This document shows positions 34,736-43,781 of a stretch of 64,000 nt of DNA, piece by piece. Origin of the DNA: an uncultured Brevundimonas sp. (GTDB lineage Bacteria > Pseudomonadota > Alphaproteobacteria > Caulobacterales > Caulobacteraceae); NCBI RefSeq assembly GCF_937863155.1, contig NZ_CALMFB010000024.1, positions 62,001 through 126,000 on the forward strand. The letters are read 5' to 3'. Numbering within the stretch: position 1 is the stretch's first letter; each line of letters starts with the position of its first letter. Both the position numbers and the translations under genes were made by a program. Under the pieces are notes generated by a model. That model saw only the letters and a list, made by a program, of their open reading frames with translations. It did not search any database and was not told the origin of the DNA.

Positions 34736-35928
34736 CCGCCGCGCGCCCCGGACCCGGCGGCGGCGGCGATGTCGTCGTTCGCCGGGGTGGCGGGGCGCAG
34801 GGGCCGCGACGGGGTGACCGCGCCGGGCGCCTGCATGGTGATGACGGCCTGGCCTTGCGGAGCCGGCGTCTCGGACGCCGTTTCGGGCGTGGCCGGCGCG
34901 GGCGCGGCGGGCGGCAGACCGGCCTTGCGGCGTTCGATCTCGCGCCAGCGGGCCACATTCTGCAGATGCTCGTCATAGGTGCGGGCGAAGACGTGCCCGC
35001 CCGTGCCGTCGGCGACGAAGAACAGGTCGGTCGTCTCGGGCGGATTCAGCACCGCCTTGATCGCCTCCTCGCCCGGATTGGCGATGGGAGTCGGCGGCAG
35101 GCCGTCGATCAGATAGGTGTTCCAGGCCGTCTCGCGCCGCAGTTCCGACAGGCGGATGCCCCGGCCCAGCGGCCGTCCCTGGGTGATGCCATAGACGATG
35201 GTCGGATCGCTCTCCAGCCGCATGCCGGTGCGGATACGGTTGGTGAACACCGCCGCCACGCGCGGGCGTTCGGCGGCCACGCCGGTCTCCTTCTCGACGA
35301 TGGAGGCCAGGATCAGCGCCTCTTCCGGGGTGCGCACCACGCTGCGCGGGCCGCGCTGGGGCCACAGCTGGTCCATCTTCTGCTCGGCCAGGGCCTGCAT
35401 GCGCCGGATCACCGAGGCCCGGCTTTCGCCGCGCGTGATCTCATAGGTCGAGGGCCACAGCGAGCCTTCGGCCGGCACGGGCGGCGACTCGCCGGTCAGC
35501 ATCTCGTTCTTCATCAGGATGTCGACCGCCTGGGCCGAGGACCAGCCTTCGGGCAGGGTCACGAAATGGCGCACCACCCGCCCGTCGACCAGCAGGCCCA
35601 GCACCGTCTTCAGCGAGGCGCGCGACGGCACCTCATACTCCCCGGCCCTCAGGCGGCGGTCCGCGCCGGTGAAGGTGGCGGCGGCCCGGAACATGTCGGT
35701 CGAACGGATCACCCCGGCCGCCTTCAGATTGGCGGCGATGGCCGAAACCCCGGCGCCGCTGGGCAGGCTGACGACCGTGGCCTCGCCTTCGCGCGCGGCC
35801 GGGCCGGGGCCGAAATAGACGCTCCAGCCGATGGCCAGGGCCGCGATCAGGAACAGGCTGACCGTCGCCGACGCCGTCAGCAGCGCCACCATCAGGCCCG
35901 ACCGGGGCTTGCGGTCGACGCGGCTCAC
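34732..35928 (-). CDS. mltG: Endolytic murein transglycosylase MltG
   Basis: The 398-residue protein has a short cytoplasmic N-terminus and one membrane span (about residues 12-36). A LysM-like subdomain (about 48-120) follows, then the YceG catalytic domain with the key Glu region SIVEKETG (residues 209-216). A Pro/Ala-rich tail (about 335-398) is longer than in E. coli. MltG cleaves nascent glycan strands to end their growth. It overlaps the fabF stop by 4 bases and yicC by 4 bases. Confidence 0.95.
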   Translation of the reverse strand: MSRVDRKPRSGLMVALLTASATVSLFLIAALAIGWSVYFGPGPAAREGEATVVSLPSGAGVSAIAANLKAAGVIRSTDMFRAAATFTGADRRLRAGEYEVPSRASLKTVLGLLVDGRVVRHFVTLPEGWSSAQAVDILMKNEMLTGESPPVPAEGSLWPSTYEITRGESRASVIRRMQALAEQKMDQLWPQRGPRSVVRTPEEALILASIVEKETGVAAERPRVAAVFTNRIRTGMRLESDPTIVYGITQGRPLGRGIRLSELRRETAWNTYLIDGLPPTPIANPGEEAIKAVLNPPETTDLFFVADGTGGHVFARTYDEHLQNVARWREIERRKAGLPPAAPAPATPETASETPAPQGQAVITMQAPGAVTPSRPLRPATPANDDIAAAAGSGARGG

Positions 35929-37208
35929 CCGGCGACCTTCTTGAAGATCACCGAGGCGTTGGTGCCGCCAAAACCAAACGAATTGGACATGGCCACATCG
36001 ATCTTCATCGACTTGCCCTTGTGCGGCACCAGATCGATCGGCGTCTCATGCTCCGGGTCGTCGAGATTGATGGTCGGCGGCGCCATCTGGTCGCGGATGG
36101 CCAGGACGCAGAAGGCCGCCTCAATGGCCCCGGCGGCGCCCAGCAGATGCCCGGTCATCGACTTGGTAGACGACACGGCCAGGTTTTTCGCATGGTCCCC
36201 GGCCAGGCCCTCGATGGCCTTCAGCTCGATCCAGTCGGCCATGGTCGAGGTGCCGTGGGCGTTGACGTAATCCAGGTCCGCAGGCGTCATTCCCGCGCGT
36301 TTCAGCGCCATCTCCATGGCCCGTCGGCCGCCCTCGCCGTCCTCGGACGGCGCGGTGATGTGATAGGCGTCGCCGGTCAGGCCATAGCCCACGACCTCGG
36401 CATAGATCTTGGCCCCACGCGCCTTGGCGTGTTCGTATTCCTCCAGCACCAGAATGCCGGCGCCCTCGCCCATGACGAAGCCGGCGTGGCCCCGGTCATA
36501 GGGGCGAGAGGCCTTTTCGGGCGTGTCGTTATAGGCGGTGCACAGGGCCTTGCAGGCCAGGAAGCCGGCGATGCCGATCGGCACGATCGAGCCTTCGGCC
36601 CCGCCCGCCACCATGACGTCGGCGTCGTCCAGGGCGATCATCCGGGCCGCGTCGCCAATGGCGTGGGCGCCGGTGGCGCAGGCGGTGACCACGGAATGAT
36701 TAGGCCCCTTCAGCCCGTGCCGGATCGACACCTGGCCCGAGACCAGATTGATCAGCGACATGGGAATGAAGAAGGGGCTGACCCGGCGCGGCCCCTGTTC
36801 CTTCAGCACGATGGCGGTGTCGGCGATAGGCCCCAGCCCGCCGATGCCCGAGCCGATCATGACGCCGGTACGTTCGCGCTGTTCGTCGGTTTCGGGCTTC
36901 CAGCCGGCGTCGGCCAGGGCCTCGTCCGCCGCCGCGATGCCATAGATGATGAAGTCGTCGACCCGCTTGCGGTCCTTGGCGGACATGACCTTTTCAGGGT
37001 CGAAGACGCCGGGCGTGTCGGGCGTACCGCCGCCGCGACCGTCCACGCTGGGGATTTCCCCGGCGATGGTGCAGCCATAGCCTTCGGTGTCGAAATTGGT
37101 GATCGGTTTGATGCCCGACCGCCCCTCGACGATGCCCTTCCAGGTGGTTTCGACGCCCCAGCCCAGGGGGGTCAGAAGGCCGATGCCGGTGACGACGACG
37201 CGGCGCAT
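35925..37208 (-). CDS. fabF: 3-oxoacyl-ACP synthase II
   Basis: The 427-residue beta-ketoacyl-ACP synthase extends fatty-acid chains. The nucleophile is Cys177 in VTACATGAHAIG. The two catalytic His lie in VNAHGTSTMADW and STKSMTGHLLGAAGAIEA, and a Gly-rich FGFGGTNAS closes the protein. A short insert (GRGGGTPDTPG, near residue 60) is seen in some alphaproteobacterial FabF proteins. GAAGGAG lies 7 bases before the ATG. A hairpin in the acpP-fabF gap may tune its expression relative to acpP. Confidence 0.96.
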   Translation of the reverse strand: MRRVVVTGIGLLTPLGWGVETTWKGIVEGRSGIKPITNFDTEGYGCTIAGEIPSVDGRGGGTPDTPGVFDPEKVMSAKDRKRVDDFIIYGIAAADEALADAGWKPETDEQRERTGVMIGSGIGGLGPIADTAIVLKEQGPRRVSPFFIPMSLINLVSGQVSIRHGLKGPNHSVVTACATGAHAIGDAARMIALDDADVMVAGGAEGSIVPIGIAGFLACKALCTAYNDTPEKASRPYDRGHAGFVMGEGAGILVLEEYEHAKARGAKIYAEVVGYGLTGDAYHITAPSEDGEGGRRAMEMALKRAGMTPADLDYVNAHGTSTMADWIELKAIEGLAGDHAKNLAVSSTKSMTGHLLGAAGAIEAAFCVLAIRDQMAPPTINLDDPEHETPIDLVPHKGKSMKIDVAMSNSFGFGGTNASVIFKKVAG

Positions 37209-37248
37209 GCGGTCGCTCCTTCGCAGAATCCGTGGTGCAGAAACACTA

Positions 37249-37292
37249 ATGGCCGCCGGACCCGCCCGCTAGGGGCGCGCCACGGCGGCCAT
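37249..37292 (-). promoter_or_regulatory. Hairpin between acpP and fabF (possible attenuator or processing site)
   Basis: ATGGCCGCC (37249-37257) and GGCGGCCAT (37284-37292) are perfect inverted repeats. Inside is a second GC-rich pairing (GCGCGCCCC/AGCGGGCG region). On the minus strand only a weak T-rich stretch follows, so it may be a partial terminator or a stabilising 3' structure for the abundant acpP message. Confidence 0.5.
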
Positions 37293-37323
37293 CAGAAGCC
37301 TTGTCGAAAAGGCGGGGCTGAAA

Positions 37324-37563
37324 TCAGCCGCCCGACTTCTCGTTGATGAATTTCACGGCGTCGCCGACCGTCTGGATGTGCTCGGCGGCGTCATCCGGGA
37401 TCTCGATGTCGAATTCTTCCTCGAAGGCCATGACCAGTTCGACGTTGTCGAGCGAATCGGCGCCCAGGTCGTCGATGAAGCTGGCCTTTTCGGTGACCTT
37501 GTCCGGATCGGCGTCCAGGTGGTCGATGACGATCTTGCGGACGCGTTCCAGGGTGTCGGACAT
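37324..37563 (-). CDS. acpP: Acyl carrier protein
   Basis: The 79-residue acidic protein carries the growing acyl chain on a phosphopantetheine attached to Ser37 within [13 protein letters not shown]. Start [20 protein letters not shown] is typical of alphaproteobacterial AcpP, and length is normal. It lies between fabG and fabF in the standard fatty-acid synthesis order. Confidence 0.98.
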   Translation of the reverse strand: MSDTLERVRKIVIDHLDADPDKVTEKASFIDDLGADSLDNVELVMAFEEEFDIEIPDDAAEHIQTVGDAVKFINEKSGG

Positions 37564-37711
37564 GTTCTGTCTGCCTTCTAGCGCCGCCCGGGGGCGGCTG
37601 TTGTCTCAATCCTTGCCGTACGGCGACGGCGCCGCTTGTGCAAGACCATAACGGGTCTGGACGCAGGCGGTTGCGACCGCCTTTAGCACAGTCATTCCGC
37701 TGGGGAAGGGG

Positions 37712-38452
37712 TTAGATCATCGCCATGCCGCCGTTCACATGCAGCGTCTGGCCGGTGACATAGGCCGCTTCGTCCGACGACAGATACACCGCCGCCGCCG
37801 CGATCTCGTCGCCCGTCCCCAGCCGACCGGCGGGTATCTTGCCCAGGATGGCCTCGCGCTGCTGATCGTTCAGCACATCGGTCATGGGGCTGGCGATAAA
37901 GCCCGGCGCGATGCAGTTCACGGTGATGCCGCGGCTGCCGACTTCCTGGGCCAGCGACTTGGAAAAGCCGATCATCCCGGCCTTGGAGGCGGAATAGTTG
38001 GTCTGGCCCGGATTGCCGGTCACCCCCACCACCGAGGTCACGCCGATGATGCGGCCGGCCCGGCGCTTCATCATGCCCTTCACGGCGGCGCGGGTCAGAC
38101 GGAAATAGGATTCCAGGTTGATCTGCACGACCGACTGGAAGTCTTCGTCCTTCATCCGCATCAGCAGGCCGTCCTTGGTGATGCCCGCGTTGGCCACCAG
38201 GATGTCCAGCGGCGCGCCCGCCGCCTCTTCCGCCCGCCCGACCAGGCCGTCCACCGATTCGGCGTCGGACAGGTTCGCCGCCGCCGCAAAGGCGCGCGAC
38301 CCCAGCTGGCCGGCCAGGTCGTTCAGCACCGCCTCGCGCGTGCCGGACAGAATCACGGTCGCCCCCTGGGCGTGCAAGGCGCGGGCGATGGCGCCGCCGA
38401 TGCCGCCCGTCGCGCCGGTGACCAGGGCCGTCTTGCCGGTGAGGTCGAACAT
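37712..38452 (-). CDS. fabG: 3-oxoacyl-ACP reductase
   Basis: The 246-residue short-chain dehydrogenase reduces beta-ketoacyl-ACP with NADPH. Visible are the cofactor motif TGATGGIG (12-19), NAG (88-90), catalytic Ser140, Tyr153 and Lys157 (YSASK), and the C-terminal HVNGGMAMI. It is the first gene of the fab run here; fabD, usually just upstream in this operon, is absent, and an RND pump gene ends 80 bases upstream. A GATTC site and a CCCCGGT/ACCGGGG inverted repeat (38479-38506) lie in that gap. Confidence 0.97.
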   Translation of the reverse strand: MFDLTGKTALVTGATGGIGGAIARALHAQGATVILSGTREAVLNDLAGQLGSRAFAAAANLSDAESVDGLVGRAEEAAGAPLDILVANAGITKDGLLMRMKDEDFQSVVQINLESYFRLTRAAVKGMMKRRAGRIIGVTSVVGVTGNPGQTNYSASKAGMIGFSKSLAQEVGSRGITVNCIAPGFIASPMTDVLNDQQREAILGKIPAGRLGTGDEIAAAAVYLSSDEAAYVTGQTLHVNGGMAMI

Positions 38453-38532
38453 GGTGATCTCCGCAGATTCTCAGTACGCCCCGGTTCTTACCCGCACAGA
38501 CCGGGGTCGAACAGAGCCGCGCGAGGGCGGGA

Positions 38533-41500
38533 TCACTCGGCGGCGGCGGGCCGGGGGTCGTTGGCGGCGATCTCCTGGGCCTCCCACTCCTCGATCTTGC
38601 GGGCGGTGTATTCCGGCGAGCGGGTGAAGCGCGCCAAGACGCCATAGATCACCGGCACCACGAACAGGGTCAGCATGGTGGCGAAGATGGCCCCGGCGAA
38701 GATGACCACGCCGATGGTCTGGCGGCTGCCGGCGCCCGCCCCCTGCCACAGCACCAGCGGCAGGGCGCCGAAGGCGGTGGCGATCGAGGTCATGATGATG
38801 GGGCGCAGGCGCAGGGTGGACGATTCGATGATCGCCTCGCGCACCGTCCGGCCCTGGTCGCGCAGCTGGTTGGCGAACTCGACGATCAGGATGCCGTTCT
38901 TGGCCGCCACCCCGATCAGGATGATCAGGCCGATCTGCGAATAGATGTTCAGGCTGGACCCCGCCATCAGCAGACCGAACAGGCCGCCCGCCGCCGCCAG
39001 GGGCACGGTCAGCATGATGACCGCCGGGGTGATCCAGCTTTCGAACTGGGCCGCCAGCGCCAGGAAGACCAGCAGCAGCGCCAGGCCGAAGGCCGCCGCC
39101 ACCGCGCCGCCCGCCTCCTGCTGATCGCGGGCCGCACCGCCCCAGCGGATGGTGGCCAGGCCCTGCGGCTGCTGAGCCACCTCGTCGGTCAGGAAGGTCA
39201 TGGCGTCCGCTATGGTGGTGCCGGGGTTCAGATCGGCCGACAGGGTGATGGCGCGCTGGCGATCCAGGCGGCGCCGGTCGGGCGTATCGCCGGACGTCTT
39301 GGTGGTCACCACCGCCGACAGGGGCGCCAGCTGGCCCGAGCCGGTGGCGACATAAAGGGCCTCCAGATCGCTGACGTTGCGGCGCACGTCGCGGTTGGTC
39401 TGCAGGATGACGTCATATTCCTGACCGCCCCGGATATAGGTGGTGGCCCGGCGCGAGCCGAACATGGTCTCCAGCGTGCGACCGACCTGCTGGACCGAGA
39501 CGCCCAGGGCCGCCGCCTTCTGCGGATCGACATCGACCAGCAGGCGCGGGGCGTTCGGCTCATAATTCAGGCGCGGGCGCGAGAAGCCGGGGTTTTCCTG
39601 GGCCGAGGCCAGAACGGGCTGCAGCCACTGATACAGCTGTTCATAGTCGGGGCCGGTCACGACCATTTCGATGGAGTTGGAGTTGCCGCCGCCGCGCTGG
39701 AAGGCGCCGGGGACGCTGGCGTTCACCTGAGCGTCGGTCTGGGTGCCGCGCAGCTTGCCGTTCAGCTCCTGGGCGATCTCGTCGGCCGAGCGGCTGCGTT
39801 CGGACCAGTCCTTCAGCGTCAGGGTGGCGTTGCCCGAGTTGAAGCTGCCGCCGCCGAAGCCGGGGGCGGACACCAGATAGGACTCCACCTCGCCGCCGTC
39901 CTTGTATTCGGCCAGAATGGGTTCCAGCCCCATCATGATCTTGCGGGTGTAGTCGAAGCCGGCGCCTTCCGGCCCCTGGACACGAACCATGACGCGGCCG
40001 CGATCTTCGGGCGGCACCAGTTCGTCGGGCAGCACCATGAACACCCCCGCCGCGCCCGCCGCCACCAGAAGGATCAGACCCGACACGCCGACGACAGCCA
40101 GCCGCTGGCCCATCAGGGCCTCCAGCGAGTTGCGGTACGAATTCTTGACCGAGTCCATCACCGCATCGACCCGGCGCGCCAGCCAGCCCGAGCCTTGCGC
40201 CGGTTTCAGGATCTTGGACGCCAGCATCGGCGACAGGCTGAGCGCCAGGAAGGCCGAGAATCCCACAGCCGCCGCGATGGCCGCCGCGAGTTCCACGAAC
40301 AGGCGCCCGACATAGCCCGGCAGGAACAGCAGCGGGGCGAACACCGCCAGCAGCACGACGGTGGTGGCGACGACCGCGAAGAAGACCTGACGCGCGCCGC
40401 GCTCTGCGGCGACCAACGGCGGCTCGCCATGGTCCAGGCGGCGCTGGATGTTCTCGGTCACCACGATGGCGTCGTCCACCACCAGGCCGATGGCCAGCAC
40501 CAGCGCCAGCAGCGTCAGAAGGTTCAGCGAAAAGCCCAGCGGCGCCAGCACGATGAAGGTCGCAAGCAGGCAGATCGGCGCCACGACAGACGGAATCAGC
40601 GCCGCCCGCAGGCTGCCCAGGAAGATGAAATTGACCAGGGCCACCAGGGCCATGGCGATGCCGATGGTGATCCACACCTCGTCGATGGCGTGTTTGGTGA
40701 AGACCGAATTGTCCGAGCCGACGACCAGTTCGGTGCCTTCGGGCAGGGTCGGCTGCAGTTCGGCCAGCAGCTTTTTGACGCCGTCGGAAATGGCCAGATC
40801 GTTCGACTGGGCCTGACGGGTCACGGCCAGGCCGATCTGGTCCAGACCATTGCCCCGGAACAGGCGGCGATGGTCGGTCGGCGCTTCTTCGACGCGGGCG
40901 ATGTCGCCCAGCCGCGTCACATAGGTCGGCGCCCCGGCGATCAGAGCCGCCGCGCCCGAGCCGCTGACCTGGGACGCCGAACCGCGCGTGCCGATGGGCA
41001 GGTTGGCGAAGTCGGCGGGCGTCGCATAGTTGCGCGCCACGCGGACGGTGTAGTCCTTGTCGGTGGATTCCAGCGACCCGGCCGGCAGTTCGACGTTCTG
41101 GCTGGTCAGCGAGCTTTCGACGTCCTGGACCGTCAGACCGCGCGCCGCCATGGCGGCCGGGTCAAGCCAGATGCGCATGGCGTAGCGCTGCTCGCCATAG
41201 ATCTGCACCTGGGCCACACCGTTCACGGTCGACAGACGGTCGATCAGATAGCGGTCGGCGTAGTCGGTCAGTTGCAGCCGGTTCATGCTGGTCGAACGCA
41301 GGAACAGGATGATGATCGGCTGGCTGTCGGAATCCGCCTTGGACACCTGGGGCGGATCGGCCTGGTCGGGCAGGCGCGCGGCGACGCGGCTGATGCGGTC
41401 GCGCACATCGTTGGCCGCGTCGTCGATGTCGCGATCCAGGTTGAACTCGATATTGACGTTCGAGCGGCCGTCGCGGCTGGTCGAATTGATGCGCTGAACG

Positions 41501-41727
41501 CCCTGGATGCCGGCGATCTGCTGTTCGATCGGCTCGGTGATCCGGCTCTCGATCACCTCGGCCGAAGCCCCGGCGTAGCTGGTGCTGACCGAAACCACCG
41601 GGGGATCGACGTCAGGCAGTTCGCGCACCGGCAGGAAGAAGAAGGCCGCCGCGCCGACGACGCACAGCACGATGGCGCCCACGGCGGCGAATACCGGCCG
41701 CCGGACCGAAAGGTCGGACAGCATCAT
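38533..41727 (-). CDS. RND efflux pump permease
   Basis: The 1064-residue inner-membrane transporter is of the HAE1 (AcrB/MexB-like) group. It starts MMLSDLSVRRPVFA and has 12 predicted spans and two large periplasmic loops. The Asp-Asp proton-relay pair in span 4 is kept (LVVDDAIVVTENIQRR), so it should be proton driven. The substrate cannot be told from sequence. The adaptor gene overlaps its start by 4 bases. No outer-membrane channel gene is adjacent; the TolC-like protein at 5.4-6.9 kb is a candidate partner. Confidence 0.94.
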   Translation of the reverse strand: MMLSDLSVRRPVFAAVGAIVLCVVGAAAFFFLPVRELPDVDPPVVSVSTSYAGASAEVIESRITEPIEQQIAGIQGVQRINSTSRDGRSNVNIEFNLDRDIDDAANDVRDRISRVAARLPDQADPPQVSKADSDSQPIIILFLRSTSMNRLQLTDYADRYLIDRLSTVNGVAQVQIYGEQRYAMRIWLDPAAMAARGLTVQDVESSLTSQNVELPAGSLESTDKDYTVRVARNYATPADFANLPIGTRGSASQVSGSGAAALIAGAPTYVTRLGDIARVEEAPTDHRRLFRGNGLDQIGLAVTRQAQSNDLAISDGVKKLLAELQPTLPEGTELVVGSDNSVFTKHAIDEVWITIGIAMALVALVNFIFLGSLRAALIPSVVAPICLLATFIVLAPLGFSLNLLTLLALVLAIGLVVDDAIVVTENIQRRLDHGEPPLVAAERGARQVFFAVVATTVVLLAVFAPLLFLPGYVGRLFVELAAAIAAAVGFSAFLALSLSPMLASKILKPAQGSGWLARRVDAVMDSVKNSYRNSLEALMGQRLAVVGVSGLILLVAAGAAGVFMVLPDELVPPEDRGRVMVRVQGPEGAGFDYTRKIMMGLEPILAEYKDGGEVESYLVSAPGFGGGSFNSGNATLTLKDWSERSRSADEIAQELNGKLRGTQTDAQVNASVPGAFQRGGGNSNSIEMVVTGPDYEQLYQWLQPVLASAQENPGFSRPRLNYEPNAPRLLVDVDPQKAAALGVSVQQVGRTLETMFGSRRATTYIRGGQEYDVILQTNRDVRRNVSDLEALYVATGSGQLAPLSAVVTTKTSGDTPDRRRLDRQRAITLSADLNPGTTIADAMTFLTDEVAQQPQGLATIRWGGAARDQQEAGGAVAAAFGLALLLVFLALAAQFESWITPAVIMLTVPLAAAGGLFGLLMAGSSLNIYSQIGLIILIGVAAKNGILIVEFANQLRDQGRTVREAIIESSTLRLRPIIMTSIATAFGALPLVLWQGAGAGSRQTIGVVIFAGAIFATMLTLFVVPVIYGVLARFTRSPEYTARKIEEWEAQEIAANDPRPAAAE

Positions 41728-42884
41728 GGCGCGGCCTTCCGCGGGGCGCCCGCGCCCTGCCCGCCTCGACCCTGGCTCTGGCCCTGGTTTTCACCCGCGA
41801 TGGTGACCGGGGCGTTGGGCTGGATCCGGTTCAGGCCCGTGCCGACCAGGCGCTCGCCCGTCTCGACGCCCGACAGGATTTCGACGAAGCCGTTTTCGAC
41901 CGCCCCGGCCTCGATCTCGATGCGCTGGGCGTTCATGCCGCGCTCGCCACGCGCGATGCGGAAGACATAGGCGCGCTGGCCTTCATACTGGACCGCCGCC
42001 TCGGGCGCGGCCGCGCTGGTGCGGGCGCCCTGCCGCACCGAGACCCGCATCAGCATGCCGGGGCGAATCTGGCCGCCCGGATTGGCGAACTCGGCCCGCG
42101 CCGTGGCGGCCCGCGTCTGTTCGTTCACCCGCGTGTCGATCAGGGCGATGCGCCCCGAGAAGCTTTGCCCCGGATAGGCGTCGGACGTCGCCACGATCGG
42201 CGTGCCGGCCCGCAGCTGGCCCAGATACCGTTCGGGCACCGGGAAATCGACGCGCACCACGCTGGTGTCGTCCAGGGTCGAGATGACCGCGCCGGGGTTG
42301 ATCAGGGTGCCGGGCGTGACGGTGGTCAGGCCCATGACACCGGCGAAGGGCGCACGGATGATGCGGTCGCCGCGCCGCGCCTGGGCGGCGGTCAGGCTGG
42401 CGCGCGCCGATTCCAGCGCCGTCTCGGCCGTTTCGGCGGTCACGCGCGGGGCGATGCCGCGTTCGGCCAGTTCGGAATAGCGGTCGTATTCGCGCTGGGC
42501 CTGGGCCAGGCGGGCGCGGGCCTCGATGACGCCGGCGTCTTCCTCATTGGCCTGAAGCTCGACCAGGGGCGTGCCCGCCGCGACGCGCTGGCCGTCGGCG
42601 AACAGGACGCGCGTGATCAGTTCGGTGGTGGACGAGGTGATGTTGACCGAGCGGCGCCCGCGCGCCACGCCCAGCACCTGAATGGTGTCCGAGAATTCGC
42701 GCGGCTGGACCGTCACGGCCGCCACGGCCTGGCCGCGCCCGCCGCCGGGTCCGCCCCGACCGCCGGGGCCGCCCTGTCCGCCGCCCTTTTCGTCATCGGC
42801 CAGCGCAATGCGCAGCACGGCCGCCAGCACCATCAGGCCCAGCAGCACCGCCGCCCCGACGAAGAAGAAGTGGCGCTTGATCAC
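41724..42884 (-). CDS. RND efflux periplasmic adaptor (HlyD/MFP family)
   Basis: The 386-residue protein has an N-terminal membrane anchor (about residues 5-25) and an unusual Gly/Pro/Arg linker (about 35-50). A barrel-sandwich/lipoyl domain follows (VLFADGQRVAAGTPLVELQ), then an alpha-hairpin with EARARLAQAQREYDRYSELA and the beta-barrel domain (FSGRIALIDTRVNEQTRAA). It joins the RND permease to an outer-membrane channel. Start is GTG 42884, with GGAG 10 bases upstream. The C-terminal tail is Gln/Gly/Arg rich. Confidence 0.93.
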   Translation of the reverse strand: MIKRHFFFVGAAVLLGLMVLAAVLRIALADDEKGGGQGGPGGRGGPGGGRGQAVAAVTVQPREFSDTIQVLGVARGRRSVNITSSTTELITRVLFADGQRVAAGTPLVELQANEEDAGVIEARARLAQAQREYDRYSELAERGIAPRVTAETAETALESARASLTAAQARRGDRIIRAPFAGVMGLTTVTPGTLINPGAVISTLDDTSVVRVDFPVPERYLGQLRAGTPIVATSDAYPGQSFSGRIALIDTRVNEQTRAATARAEFANPGGQIRPGMLMRVSVRQGARTSAAAPEAAVQYEGQRAYVFRIARGERGMNAQRIEIEAGAVENGFVEILSGVETGERLVGTGLNRIQPNAPVTIAGENQGQSQGRGGQGAGAPRKAAP

Positions 42885-43010
42885 GCTTGGAACGCTCCGG
42901 CTGGTCTCTGGGACGACGACGCGCCCGACTTAGCGGGTCCGCGTCTCGACGCAACTAAAGTCTGTGCAACGCGGCGGATTCCGCAATCCGTCGCGCCTTC
43001 TGGTGTTTTT

Positions 43011-43781
43011 CTAGAACCGTCGCCAGACCGCCACGACCCAGCCCCGGCTGTCGGCGAACTCGCGCCCGGCGACCGCGTCGCGCCATCCCGCCTGGACATG
43101 CCAGTCGCCCAGCCGCCGCACCACCGAGGTCTCGACCGACAGCCAGCGCGCGCCATCCCCGTCGGTCACGCCGCCATAGGCCTGGGCCAGCACCATCCAG
43201 TCCGGGCCGAAATGGCCGCCCAGCGTCAGGTCCACGCGGGTTTCGTCGGGCAGGCCGGCCCGCATGCGTCGCCCGGCCTGAAGTTCGACAAAGCTGCTGT
43301 CGGGCGCCCAGCGACCGCCCTGCCCCTTCAGATTGCGGCCGATGGCGCCGCGCACCTCCCAGTCGCCGCCGCCCTGGCCCGGGGCGGCGTATCCGGCGTT
43401 GCGGCCGTCGCCCGGATCGGCATGGCCGGCATAGAGGCTGATCGCGGTCTTGTCGTCGCGATAGGCGGACCACCAGACGCCCAGCTCCAGCGGCCCCCGG
43501 CCCTGATAATCGACGAAATAGTCGCGCCCGTCCTGCCAGTCGCCCTTGAACTGGACCGTCAGGCGATCGGTGACGCCGTACTGGGCGAAGACGCCCAGCG
43601 TCTGGTCGGCGCGGGTCGCCGGCAGGTCGATCAGCGCGCCGTCAGGGCCGAAACCGCGCGTGGCGCGCATGTCCTCCCATTTGACGATGACCTGACCGCG
43701 ACCCTTGTCCTGGGTCCAGGCGCTGGCCTGGGCGGCGGTCGGCGCCGCCGCCAGCAGAAGGGCGGCGGCGGCCAGTCTCAA
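43011..43781 (-). CDS. Putative outer-membrane beta-barrel protein
   Basis: The 256-residue protein has a signal peptide (about residues 1-19, ending AQASA). The rest is alternating polar/aromatic strands ending WVVAVWRRF, with a terminal Phe as in outer-membrane barrels. I cannot assign a named family; no ligand is evident. Its ATG overlaps the stop of the upstream class II aldolase-like gene (ATGA), an odd pairing of a cytoplasmic enzyme with a barrel. Confidence 0.72.
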   Translation of the reverse strand: MRLAAAALLLAAAPTAAQASAWTQDKGRGQVIVKWEDMRATRGFGPDGALIDLPATRADQTLGVFAQYGVTDRLTVQFKGDWQDGRDYFVDYQGRGPLELGVWWSAYRDDKTAISLYAGHADPGDGRNAGYAAPGQGGGDWEVRGAIGRNLKGQGGRWAPDSSFVELQAGRRMRAGLPDETRVDLTLGGHFGPDWMVLAQAYGGVTDGDGARWLSVETSVVRRLGDWHVQAGWRDAVAGREFADSRGWVVAVWRRF

